Source of the DNA: Misgurnus anguillicaudatus
Taxonomy: Eukaryota; Chordata; Actinopteri; Cypriniformes; Cobitidae
Direction of reading: 5' to 3'
Length of the DNA: 64,000 bases
Assembly: GCF_027580225.2 (NCBI RefSeq)
Contig: NC_073359.2
Location: forward strand, 13,571,001-13,635,000
Below, in pieces: positions 11,183 through 22,100 of this stretch. Under the pieces are notes generated by a model. The model worked only from the letters and a program-made list of their open reading frames with translations, made no database searches and was not told the origin of the DNA. The position numbers were made by a program, and so were the translations under genes. Each line of letters opens with the position of its first letter. Positions within the stretch are counted from its first letter, which is position 1.

Positions 11183-11545
11183 AGCCCAGCACTACTCGGA
11201 CTAAAAATAACAAGGTCATCTGCATACATTAGATGATTTACCAGCATGCCACCGATCATACAACCAGTAATACAACCATTAAGTCTCCTTGACAATTCAT
11301 CAATATATAAATTAAATAAGACTGGGGACAAGATTCCTCCCTGCCTTACACCATTGGACACTCTAAAGGGGGCAGATATACTACCCCCCCATTTGATATG
11401 CATCTGCTGGTGGGCATACCAATAGGCAAGAACCCTCACAATATACCCAGGGACTCCCTTTTGCTTTAGCTTAATGAAAAGCTGTTTGTGATTCACTCGA
11501 TCAAATGCTTTGGAGGCATCTATAAAACACATGAGAATAGCACAT

Positions 11546-11925
11546 AATTCTGTGCATTATAAAAGTGTTAGTGGCAGCAATGCACAAAAAGTGAATATCT
11601 TTTTCTTTGTAGTTTAGTGATGCAGACACATTCGTGTAAGAATGTTATAAACAACTATTAGCATAATTGTCCACATAAGTATCACATAACTACCACATAA
11701 GCTTATATACATAACTAATTGGGAAATATACTGAAAACCCTAAATTCAAATTAACTACCATGCACACAAATTAAATTCAGAGCATCTCATGAGATAAACA
11801 TCTGCAGTGATTAGTTATATAAAAACTGTTTTCAGATGAGTGACTCGGCGAAGAAAGAGTTAAACTCTTCACATGTGTGTGTTGTGATGTAATGAACATC
11901 TAAACATACAGTACACTGTGAACCA
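11546..11925. other. Intergenic, AT-rich
   Basis: No gene or repeat border is supported. Confidence 0.35.
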
Positions 11926-13158
11926 GGGCCCGGTTGCATAAAGTACCTTAAGTTTTTCCCTTAAGTATGACACTTAAGGGGTAATTTCCCCTTAACTACG
12001 GTAAGATAATAATTTAAGGATGTTGCATATAATTCCTTAAACGGTTTTCTTAGGTAAAGGTAATCGTTAAGTGTTTCATGACAGCAACCCAGGTTTGTTG
12101 TTATAAAGTACTACTGTTGCCATTAAGACGCAACAGAAAAAATTTAAGGGTTTTTTCTGCAACACCCTTGAGTTTAAGGGAAACATAAGGGTGAACTTAA
12201 AGGCAGGATAGGCAGGAATTATCTAAAAAAACTTTTTACAAATTTGTTTAAACTGTCTTTATATATCAATACATAAGTAAAATGTAAGTACTCTAAAAAA
12301 GAGAGTATAAAAATTGAGTGTCTGTAGACCTCTCAGCACTGTTTTAAACACAGCTAACTTTTCCATTCACTCCACCCCCTCCCTTCTGGGTTTCTTCTTA
12401 AGACACGCCCCCAAAACACATGAACGCGCGAATTACCTCAGACAAGCGGAGAGGAATGAGCGCGGTGCATGTAATAACATCAAGTCACAATCACATGTAA
12501 TAATACACCTAACTTTATCACTAGGAATATAAACAGATGGCTTTTATAAACGGATGGCTTTTAGTACTCACTCAGCCAGTGTTTTGCATGGAAGAGTTTC
12601 TGTGATGAAAGCTTTGTTGACTCTGACGAGGACTACACTCCGCAGACAATACCGCTACCGCATCATCGACTCGAGGAAAAGCCACGCGATATTTACTCTC
12701 ATTTGATTGCTTCGTTTATTCCTTTTTTGCCTTCGCTGACTGGATATGCAGGTACTGTAAGATGTGAATGCAGTTTCTGTGAGTTGTGAATGCTATTTCT
12801 CTGCTGTACTTTTGCTCTTCCTATTGCCTTGTGCACGTTCAAATCAATCGGGTGTGCGCATGTCTGGGCAGATCCCATAGCAACGGGTGGAGCCATGGTC
12901 GCGAGAGAGAGTGATATTTGAGCAAGCTAATCATATGTTTCGTCCCGGATGGAAATAATTAACTGTGTTTAACACAGTCGTGAGAGGTCTACAGACACTC
13001 GAGTTTTATACTCTCTTTTTCAGAGTACTTACATTTTAATTATGCATTTGTATATAAAGACAGTTTAGACAAACTTGTTAAAAAGTTTTTTAGATAATTC
13101 CTGCCTACCCTGCCTTTAAGGGAAAATTACACTTAAGGTGCTTTATGCAACCGGGCCC
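11926..13158. mobile_element. MITE with GGGCCCGGTTGCATAAAG ends, split
   Basis: The left end GGGCCCGGTTGCATAAAG and the right end CTTTATGCAACCGGGCCC are inverted; CTTAAG-rich sequence follows inside each. About 310 bases are its own; 12201-13115 is a later TTAA insertion. I could not define a TSD. Confidence 0.7.
12201..13115. mobile_element. TTAA-inserting element with long inverted repeats
   Basis: TTAA flanks both ends (12197-12200, 13116-13119). The terminal repeats start AGGCAGG(A/G)TAGGCAGGAAT and stay complementary for about 150 bases, including AGTACTCT, GAGAGTATAAAA and GTCTGTAGACCTCTC words. TTAA targets fit Kolobok or piggyBac. Its interior (12353-12967) has no supported ORF. Confidence 0.85.
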
Positions 13159-13498
13159 AGATGCCCATCAATGGACTCTCTTCTGTCCTTTACATAGTAT
13201 TAATAGACTTGTTGATCCCCCTACATGGTGGATGTGAAGGAAACAACTGTTGGGAGTATGTTCAATTCAATTCAATTTTATTTTTATAGCGCTTTTCACA
13301 ACAGTTAATTGTTTCAAAGCAGCTTTACATTAATAGATGTATGAAACAGAGAAAACGAGCATAGTAATAATGTAATGCATACATTAAAGTAGTAAGTTAA
13401 AGTGTGTATTGCAGGTTAACCACCACTGTCGATTAATGGGTACATAAATCACTCAAGATATGTGTATAATTTTTAAAATATCTCAAAAATGGTCTTAA

Positions 13499-14739
13499 AG
13501 ACCACTTTTTTTTACATTTTTGGCATTAACGGGTTTTTTTAACGCAATTCTGTGATGACGTCACGTTGGGGAGAAGTGGAGAAAGACTCAGCCAGAGCCA
13601 TAGAGATAGATGAGACATTTATTGCTGTTTAATACTTACGTATATAATTTGGAAATCATATATACATCGTAGGAAATATATAATGTGTTATACTGCAAAG
13701 TTACCATGGTAATTATTATTTATGATATATGTGGAGGTAAATAAAACTTCGCAAATCTGCTGATTTGATGCATTCATGTCCTGACCACCAGGCTAGAGAT
13801 TTTTAAACATCCTTAATCCACACTTACTAGTCTATCAAATAATATCTCAAATATATTGTTTTGTGAAATAAAAGGATGCTTTGTTATATTGTTTATGCGA
13901 TTATAACGAATCACACAATCATTTTATGCAGCAGCAGTCAGCAGCTGCAGCATACTCGGATCCGACCGCATACATACTGTAATAAACAGGCGTTCGGCGG
14001 CTTTTTACATCACGACAGACTATGCCATTTGAGGAGGAACCGCTCATTGATCACCGTATTTTTATAAATCCTGTACATGTTTGGACCTGCCGAACAGGTT
14101 GAGCACTTTTATATACTTTGTTGAGCAGAAAGGCTGCTCAGTTTGACCAGCGGGCTGCGGGAACCGGCGCACATCACGCCGCCAGACGGTGTTGCTAATA
14201 TAACTCGAAATGTATAACTATTATCAGATCGGCCCACCGGGAAAGTCCCGAATCTCTCGATTGCCATTCCGCTACTGGCTGTAAGAAAGTGAGTGCGTTT
14301 GGGTCGCTGGTCCCCGCGAACAGACGTGACGTGCTTCACTCACCTTCCAGGATTAGAGACGTGCTGCCAAAACCGTTTGTGCTGAAGATCGCATAAAGTT
14401 ACACCCATTTCAGGCAGGATCATGGACCCCCTCAAGCCAGCATGCACGAGTATGTTATCTATGTAAATAATCTGCGATATCAGAACTGTACTTTACTCGT
14501 CTTTCTATAGTCATTCTCAATGCTTTCAAGGCGGCTTTGGTCAATTCTCTCCCCAGCGTGACGTCATACAGTGCGTTGTGAGGGAAAGGAGAATCATTGC
14601 AAATTGCTGTACTTTTTCATACTTTTTCGGGTTTTGTGATACCCAACAACATAAAATACAATGGATAACAGTTTAAATGTTTATTATCAACAAGCAAATT
14701 GCACAAATTCGTTGAAAAATTTTACCTGCAAAACGCCCT
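13499..14739. mobile_element. Probable TTAA element in LINE 3' UTR
   Basis: TTAA occurs at 13495-13498 and 14740-14743. Termini AGACCACTTTT and (complement) AGGGCGTTTT agree only loosely, but a longer match lies inside: GATGACGTCACGTTGGGGAG near 13552 against its near-complement near 14560. There is no convincing transposase; the minus-strand frame 14109-14339 has no recognisable domain. Confidence 0.5.
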
Positions 14740-16007
14740 TTAAGCCAAAGGTGGCGGACTCTCCAGGGGATGAAAACCCCCCCTAGGAGAAAACCCCTCC
14801 TGGCTAGTCCAGGGGAAAAACTCCTAGAAGGAAAAAAAAGAGAGAGATACATGGCCAGAATTTTGTGATCGCAGTGTACGTGATGGATTGTATTCTGACA
14901 GTAATTTTTTAATATACGAGGGTGCTAGGCCATTTAAGGCTTTGTAGGTGATTAGACCTATTTTAAATTGTATGCGATATTTAACTGGTAGCCAGTGTAA
15001 AGATGCCAGAATTGGACTATTGTGGTCATACTTTTTTGATCGAGTAAGCACTCTTGCAGCGTCGTTTTGAACCAGCTGTAACTTGTTTACCTGATTTGCG
15101 TGACATCCCCCGAGTAACGAACACCAATAGTCTATTCTAGAGGTCATAAAAGCATGGATAAGCTTTTCTGCATCTAATGCAGACAGCATATGGCGTATTT
15201 TTGAGATATATCTAAGATGGAAGAATGCTGTACGGCAGACATTGGAGATATGGTTATCGAAAGATAGATTGCTGTCGAACATCACGCCTAAATTCTTGTG
15301 GAAGATGGCACCACCGTGCAGCCATCTATGGGCAGCTTGTAATCAGACATATTATGTGTGGAGCGATTTGGTTCAATAATAAGTATCTCTGTCTTATTGA
15401 AGTTTAGCATAAGAAAGTTATGTGCCATCCAGTCCCTAATATCACTAATGCAGTCTGTTAGCTTAGAAAACTGGTGGGTTTCGCTAGGATGTGACGAGAT
15501 GTAAAGCTGGGTATCATCCGCATAGCAGTGAAAACTTATGTTATGTTTCCTAATAATGTCTCCTGGAGGTAGCATATATAACGAGAAAGGACAGGGCCTA
15601 AAACTGATCCCTGTGGTACGCCGTATTTAACCGGGAAGCGATATGACTCTTAATCATTTACATAAACAAAGTGATATTGATTGGTTAGATACGATCTAAA
15701 CCAGGCTAACGCCTGACCACTGATGCCAACATAGTTTTCTAGTCTATTGAGTAAGATTTTGTGATCTATTGTGTCAAAGGGTGCACTAAGGTCTAGTAAT
15801 ATAAGGATTGGGATTTCACCACAATCTGATGTTAAAATGAGGTCATTTGTAACTCCAAGCAATGCTGTCTCTGTGCTATGGTGGGGCCTGAATCCTGATT
15901 GGAACTTTTCATATGTACTATTATTCACTATGTATGTGCGTAGCTGGCTTGCCACTACTTTTTCTAATATTTTAGAAAGAAAAGGTAGGTTTGAGATTGG
16001 TCTAAAG

Positions 16008-17204
16008 CAGGGCTCAAAATTAACTTTTTTATTTGGTAGCACTGGTGCTCCCAACTTTAAAGAGTTAGGAGCACCAGCAAAAATGTAGGCGCATCCATCC
16101 AAAAATTATAAAACACAACTACAATGTAAATGTTAATAAATTTATTCTTTACACATCCAGGCTTTACACATCCTATGGCCAGCATTTAAAATTTGGTCTT
16201 CTATTTTTTTTTTTTTGCTGCATAGATTCCTAAATTAATACCCAAATGCTGCTGAAATAGTATAGCAGCAATAATAATTTAACAATTACAGGTAACATGA
16301 TTAAGATTACAATAGAAAATCTAGCAAACACGTAAAACACTGATTAATTGTGACATTACAAAAGTGACCTTAATATAGAAGGCTAATATATATTGGTATT
16401 GATAACTGCATACCAGGATGCTATTACTGCTAAATAGGCAATGTTTTAAAAATACAACAAAAACATACCATCAGCATTGTCGTGTTCCACATCAACATGG
16501 ACCACAAGGATGTTTGTCGGATGTCCATTCACCAGCGCATGCGCACATACACTATCAAACACTCTTTGACAGACATGTCGGTGTCTCCATTAATAATGAA
16601 CACATTTGTCACGGCACGTCTTGTGTTTTTGGCACTTAAGGCATGTTTAAGCAAGGTCTGGCGCTTAAAATATTTTGATTCCGCCACCAACACCGTTTTA
16701 CAGGATTTACAATAAAACACAGTAAGTACAACGAGCCATTTTCATAGCGGAGCCACTCGTAATCTTTAAGCCACTCTCTCCAAAAGGTTTAAAGTCAAAT
16801 CTTATCTTCCGGTGGTGAAGTCGCATTTGAATCCGGATCGTCGTCATTAAACACAGTAGTAACATTGGCTGTAATCGACTCGTTCTCATCATGCTCGCGG
16901 TTCGTCTTTTCATATTTCCCCGCTTTACATACCAACGTAGCACGGCAACTAGGAATGACTGACGCTCATATTAGCCAATCTGCGGTCTTCATTAAACGCA
17001 AGAACTTAATGGTGAAATTTGATTGGTTATGTAAAGTTGGAGAGAACACTGAACCTGGGACAGCGCCAGCACGCAGCATCTCAATCTTAAGTCGCACCAC
17101 AACAAAATGGGCAGTCGCACAAATGCTCCCAAATATATTTTAAGGTCGCGCAGATTCAATTTCGGTCGCATATGCGACCAAAATGGTCGCAATTTCGAGC
17201 CCTG
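16008..17204. mobile_element. hAT-like element with 5-bp TSD inside LINE RT
   Basis: The ends are CAGGGCTC and GAGCCCTG. TAAAG precedes (16003-16007) and follows (17205-17209); deleting the element plus one copy restores the LINE frame (NNF then RPISN), so the 5-bp TSD is secure. Five-base TSDs occur in a subset of hAT elements. Minus-strand frames at 16529-16943 include KPFGESGLK and Cys-x2-Cys pieces that might be a decayed zinc-finger start; this is weak. Confidence 0.85.
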
Positions 17205-18546
17205 TAAAGTTATTAAGATTTCCCTGGTCAAGGTTTGGTTTTTTAATGAGCGGTCTAATAACTGCTAGTTTGAAAGCGGTTGGAACGTATCCTAATTCTA
17301 GCGATGAGTTAAAGATATTTAGTACTGGGTCTGACACTACAGGAAATACCTCTTTAAGTAATTTTGTGGGAACGGGGTCTAATATACAGGATGATGATTT
17401 AGATGATGTTACTAATTTAGAGAGCTCTTCTATTGTAGTAGGTTTAAATGACTCAAGATGTTCATATGGTAATCTAGTGATAAATGTACTATTGGGTAAA
17501 GTTGTGGCTGTTGCGTAGCTTCTATGTTTTCCCTAATAACCGTAATTTTGTTATTAAAGAAGTTCATGAAGTCATTACTATTGTGTTGGAGTTTACTATT
17601 GGTTTCTGTTTGTTCTTTGTTTCTAGTCAGTTTCGCAACTGTGCTAAATAGGAAACGAGGGTTGTTATGATTTTCTTTAATAAGCGTACTGAGATAGGTA
17701 GATCTGGCGGTTTTTAAAGCCTTTCTGTAGTGTTGAACACTCTCTTTCCATGCTGCACGACTTTGCTTCGGTAGTTTCGTTCCATTTTTCTAGCTACTTT
17801 TTTGAGGGGCTGCAGTATGATGGTCATACCATGGAGCTGGCGTTTTTTCTTTGATTCTCTTTTTTCGCATGGGAGCAACGGCATCCAGCATGCTAGAACA
17901 AACGTTGTAGAAGTTTTCTATTATAATATCCAGATCTTCACGGTTATCTGTTACATGTTTCATTCGAGACAGGTCTGGAAGAGTGCTAATAAAGCTATCT
18001 TTAGTAGTGGAAATTATTGTTCTGGCTAATCTGTAGCATGTTGTAGACTTAGCGGTCCTATCTAGCAGTATCGTGTATGACACAAGGCAATGGTCTGAAA
18101 ATGCATCGCTCTGGGGTGATATTTCGATGTCATTAATATTGAGTCCGAGTGACAGAATTAAGTCTAATGTGTGCTTACGGGTATGCGTGGGCCCTGACAC
18201 ATTTTGTCTAATGCCGAGAGAATGTAGAACATCCATAAACGCACGTCCTAATGCATCTTTTGGGTTATCCACATGGATATTAAAATCACCAACGATAAGA
18301 GCTTTATCTACAGTGACTTTAAGCTCAGATAGGAAGTCTGCTATTTCTTTAAGAAAATCTGTGTGGTGGCCCGGAGGCCTGTAGATGGTAGCTAAAACGA
18401 ACGAAAGCTGTTTGTTGTTACAATCATTTATTTCCATATTTAACAGCATTATTTCAAATGAATTAAATTTTAGTTTGGATTTATGGTTTACTTTAAATGT
18501 TTTGTTGTATATTGTAGCTACACCACCCCCTTTCCCCCTCTCCCAA

Positions 18547-18841
18547 CAGACACAAGGATGTCCAGATACTATGCCACAATACTGTCAGACTATCAGACAA
18601 GGTTATTTAATATTTTGTCAATGTCATATTATACTTTGATGTATAATAAGGCTGTGAAATAATGAAAATGGCGAGGCCCTATTTATTTTTTCTGTGAAGC
18701 TTTCACAAACAACCACCAGGTCTTTGCCAATTCTACAATACTAAACACAAATATGAAAGACAAGGAAAAACTGTACTCTGATGGAAGACAGACAGAAATA
18801 GTCGAGTCCCAAAATAGATAAATAGCCCTGGATAAGATGCA
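18547..18841. other. Unassigned sequence between LINE break and large ORF
   Basis: LINE homology stops at about 18546. A TTTATT at about 18681 would be AATAAA on the minus strand and could end the transcript of the big ORF. Nothing else is recognised. Confidence 0.35.
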
Positions 18842-19164
18842 GTAGGCATTTTTGAGGAAAAGTACTTCAAGTGTTGTTTCTACATGATTTTTAGGTGCTG
18901 AATCCATTTCTGTCATATAACAATTTGTAAACATCACTGTTTTGGCATAAACAATAAAAACAAAATGGCTCCCAAAATTTTTTTTAATGCAGTTATTGCA
19001 GTTTAAACATTAAACATTTTAACTAAACTGTACATTCTCAGAATATTTAAACATGTAAACAATGAAAAAACAACATTAAAATAAAAGGGACAGTTTTAAA
19101 TGTTTAAATGGCTGCTGTAACTCAACAAAATCAAGCAACAATACTGTGATCACAGATATTCCAG

Positions 19165-22100
19165 TTATGTGTTCATACAAGTATCATTGGACTTTCTGCA
19201 TTTGCAAGATGCAGTGCATGGATTAGGCTTGCAGCCACATCGGGCTGTCTTGCAGCCAGTGGTGCAGGCACAGGTGATAAACTCCTCACAGGCATCTGGA
19301 ACTGGGGGTAGTGACATGAGTTGAGGAATAAGGGAATTCCCCTCTGTCTTCCATCCCATTGTGTCAGGGGGTGGCAGAACTGGCTGCTGCAAGTGGGCTT
19401 GCCGCCAAATCAAAGCCTGGAAGTGAGAGCGCTGAATGTGGAAGTAGAGAGCGTCTCTGGTTGGGGGCAGTCTTTCTATTGTCATGCCCTTGACAAACAT
19501 GCTTGCTCGAACTTCATTGATGTTATCAGCATCCTTTACATCATAGAGTTTGCAGAAAAACTGTTCTGCATTCTGAATGGTGTGGTCACTCAGTTCAGGA
19601 CCTTCGCCAAGCCCCGTTAGTAGATGTGAATACTCTTTGAAAACTTCCCAGCAAGTCTTCTTTGAATGTCCTGCGATGTATAAAGTTGAGTCACTCCCAG
19701 TGAGAGCATGGAAACCAGGAAGTAGCTCGAGGACCTGTGGCTCCATCTGCAGGTGTTCCACAACAGCATGAACTGGGATGTACTTCCTCTCCTTTGCTGT
19801 ACCTGTCTTCATCCAGATCTTCTGGCATGGCATCATGTGGAAGTGGGCAATCAGCAGTACTAAGATGTCGGTGTCTCTTGCAGAGACAACAATTTTTGAT
19901 GCTTTGCTTTTGATGCAGTGAAGGATAATTCTTGTGTCTGCTTCTTCATGTTTAGCTTCCAAGCTGTCGGTGTTAAGGGTTGTATTAGACGCTTCAACCC
20001 TCTCTTCATCACTGAAGCCTCCTGCAGCAACTATAATCTTGGTGTCTGGTGCGCTCACAATCAGCTGTTGTGATAGAAAGCGAGCAAGGTCTGCCTTGTT
20101 GTCCTCGTGAGCGATAAAGTTCTCCCATTTTGTGGGAAGAGGTAAATCTCTGCCCTCAACAGGTCTTCTGATTGCCACCAAGCCTCTTCCACGCCTTTTA
20201 CGTGTTCCACTCTTGATTGAGTGTGTGTGGTAGCGATCAAACAGAACATCAATTCGCTGAAACTGTGCTCCACTTCGAAGAACAGTTTCCACAAAGATGT
20301 CTGCCAGGTCTCCAAAAGTCTTTGCTTCTTGTGGCTTCCCAATAGCAACGACCAATGCTTGACCATCAACGATAAGCATTGATTCGCCTTGTAGGTCTGT
20401 GGCACCAAGGTGGTTAGGACATGGAATATCAGCAGTCAAGACCTTAGCAAGTATCGCCTTTGGCCCTGAACGAAGCTGCCCATTAACTTCTGCCAAGGAC
20501 AGAGGTACAACAAATAGTTCATGCATCATAATACTTTTGAGGTTGACTGGGCGTCCTGCCTCATATGCTGCAATGAGCCGCTGTAGAATGTTTCTGTCTG
20601 CCTTGACAGTTTTTGCCTTCCCAGTGATTGGGTCTGACTGTTGAACTTCAAACAGGGAAGCAAAAGTCAAATACTTGTTCTTTTTCAGTTTGTCCCTGAA
20701 AGTAACTCTTCTCCCCTCAGATGGCAACAGCCTCTCCTCTACAAATGTATCCAGTTGACTTTGCCCTTTCTCTGTAGCTGTCAACAGCTCATCTTCAATA
20801 TCCTGGGTGGCAAAGTCTTTGTTTGCAATGTTTTGCAGTGTCTGGGGCAGGTTAGCCAAAAAGAGACCAAATCTCTGGAAAACTGCAAGCAAAGCATCTT
20901 CATCTATTGAGTCCCGTTTTATTCTGCCTTTTGTGGTTTCATTGTGGATGTAGTCATCATCTGTATCCAGACCAAAGGCAACTTTTGTGTCATGGGCAAG
21001 AAGGGATCGGAAGTTGAAAGACAGAGCCCATCTGCCAAGAGCTGAAGATGTCTTTGTGATACCAACAATTCCTCCTCCCTTTTTTCCAATACAGCCTAGC
21101 CACTCCTGACTATGATCGGGATCCACTTGGTTGAAGCGATGTAAAGAGCGCTTGACTACAAAGTTTCCAGCCTCAAACTCCTTCTTTACAGGCTGTGGAA
21201 GTTGGTGCATCTCGTTCAGGTAAATGGTCCCCCACCGTGCATAGTTGATGTGGTTATACCGCATGAAATAGGGCAACATTTTCTGGAATGCACAAAGGTG
21301 CAGGTCCCAGATTCCGTCCCTCTGTGCGCGATTGAAAAATAGAAGAATGTGAACCATCTTCATGTAGCCCCACCAAAACAAGAAGTTTGGGTTCTTGTTG
21401 GTTTTAATGTAGTCCTCTGTGACTGCTTGAAATTCTTCAGAAGCAAGCAATGTCACAAGATCTTCTACAGGGCTGTTCTTTGTCTTATTTAGTAGTTTGT
21501 TAAGGTCACGATTCCTTTCTTCCAGAAAGCTTAGCAGCTGAGGCAACAGAATCCTCCACATGGCCTGCAGAGTGATTTTGTGGGCTCTAATTCCTTTGTT
21601 GTAAGACTTCCCTGCCATAACTTGCTCTGCAGTTTTGGGGCCTAGTAGGTTGCCTTCAACCCATGCTTCCAACAACCCAGATGATTGGACGTGCTTGCCG
21701 ATGACTTCCATGAATTTTAGGGCAATGTGCAGGCCACCTAATCTGACAACAAGGCAATCCAGATAGTCATCATTTGCCCACTTCAACTCCATCAATTTAC
21801 AGAACAATGCTTCATCCACTGTGATAACAACGTGATGCTGCCCTAGTTTTCTGGCCACATGTTTACATCTCAGCACAACAGTATTCAGTGTATCTAGGTC
21901 ATGAGCAGGTGCCTGAATAATGGGCATGTAACCAATGCTTGTCATTTCAGGTGACCTTTCACTGTGATTTTGGTTAAAGGTTGTCCAGCCTTGCTTCATG
22001 TCTCCTTCATCCTGACGTCTGAAAAAGAATGCCATGTCTATGGCAGTTGCTTTTGCAATTGATCCATTCTCGTCTGATTTTTTGAACCACTCCTTCTTTG

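Larger units (their letters stand above)
9340..11545 (-). pseudogene. Non-LTR retrotransposon (LINE) reverse transcriptase, split by a hAT
   Basis: Reading on the minus strand, 11532-11183 encodes the RT palm: DASKAFDRVNH (motif A), GVRQGGILSPVLF (motif B) and LMYADDLVIFS (motif C, YADD). At 11183 a hAT intervenes. Coding resumes in frame at 10078 and continues to about 9617 with the post-RT region (KIKYLGHCIADDM, LYTAYLWTSYKK). After that the frame is shifted but conserved residues persist to about 9470. The 3' end is near 9340, with AATAAACTGAACTGAATTG as tail. The endonuclease half is missing (5' truncated). I cannot assign the clade firmly. Confidence 0.85.
13261..18546 (-). pseudogene. 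L2-like LINE, 5' truncated, broken by two insertions
   Basis: On the minus strand, 18540-17790 encodes the C-terminal half of an AP endonuclease (IYRPPGHH, VGDFNIHVD, LDLILSLG, SDHCLVSY). The linker follows, and RT begins near 17337 (VIRPLIKKPNLDQGNLNNF). After the insertion at 16008-17204 the RT resumes (PISNLPFLSKILEKVVASQL, PFDTIDHKILLNRL, YGVPQGSVLGP, YADDTQLYIS) and ends near 14824. Frames change at about 15590 and 15286, and a stop precedes the RT motif B region, so it is dead. The 3' UTR runs to 13261, ending in the ATTGAATTGAA-type tail, and contains a TTAA element (13499-14739). Confidence 0.88.
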
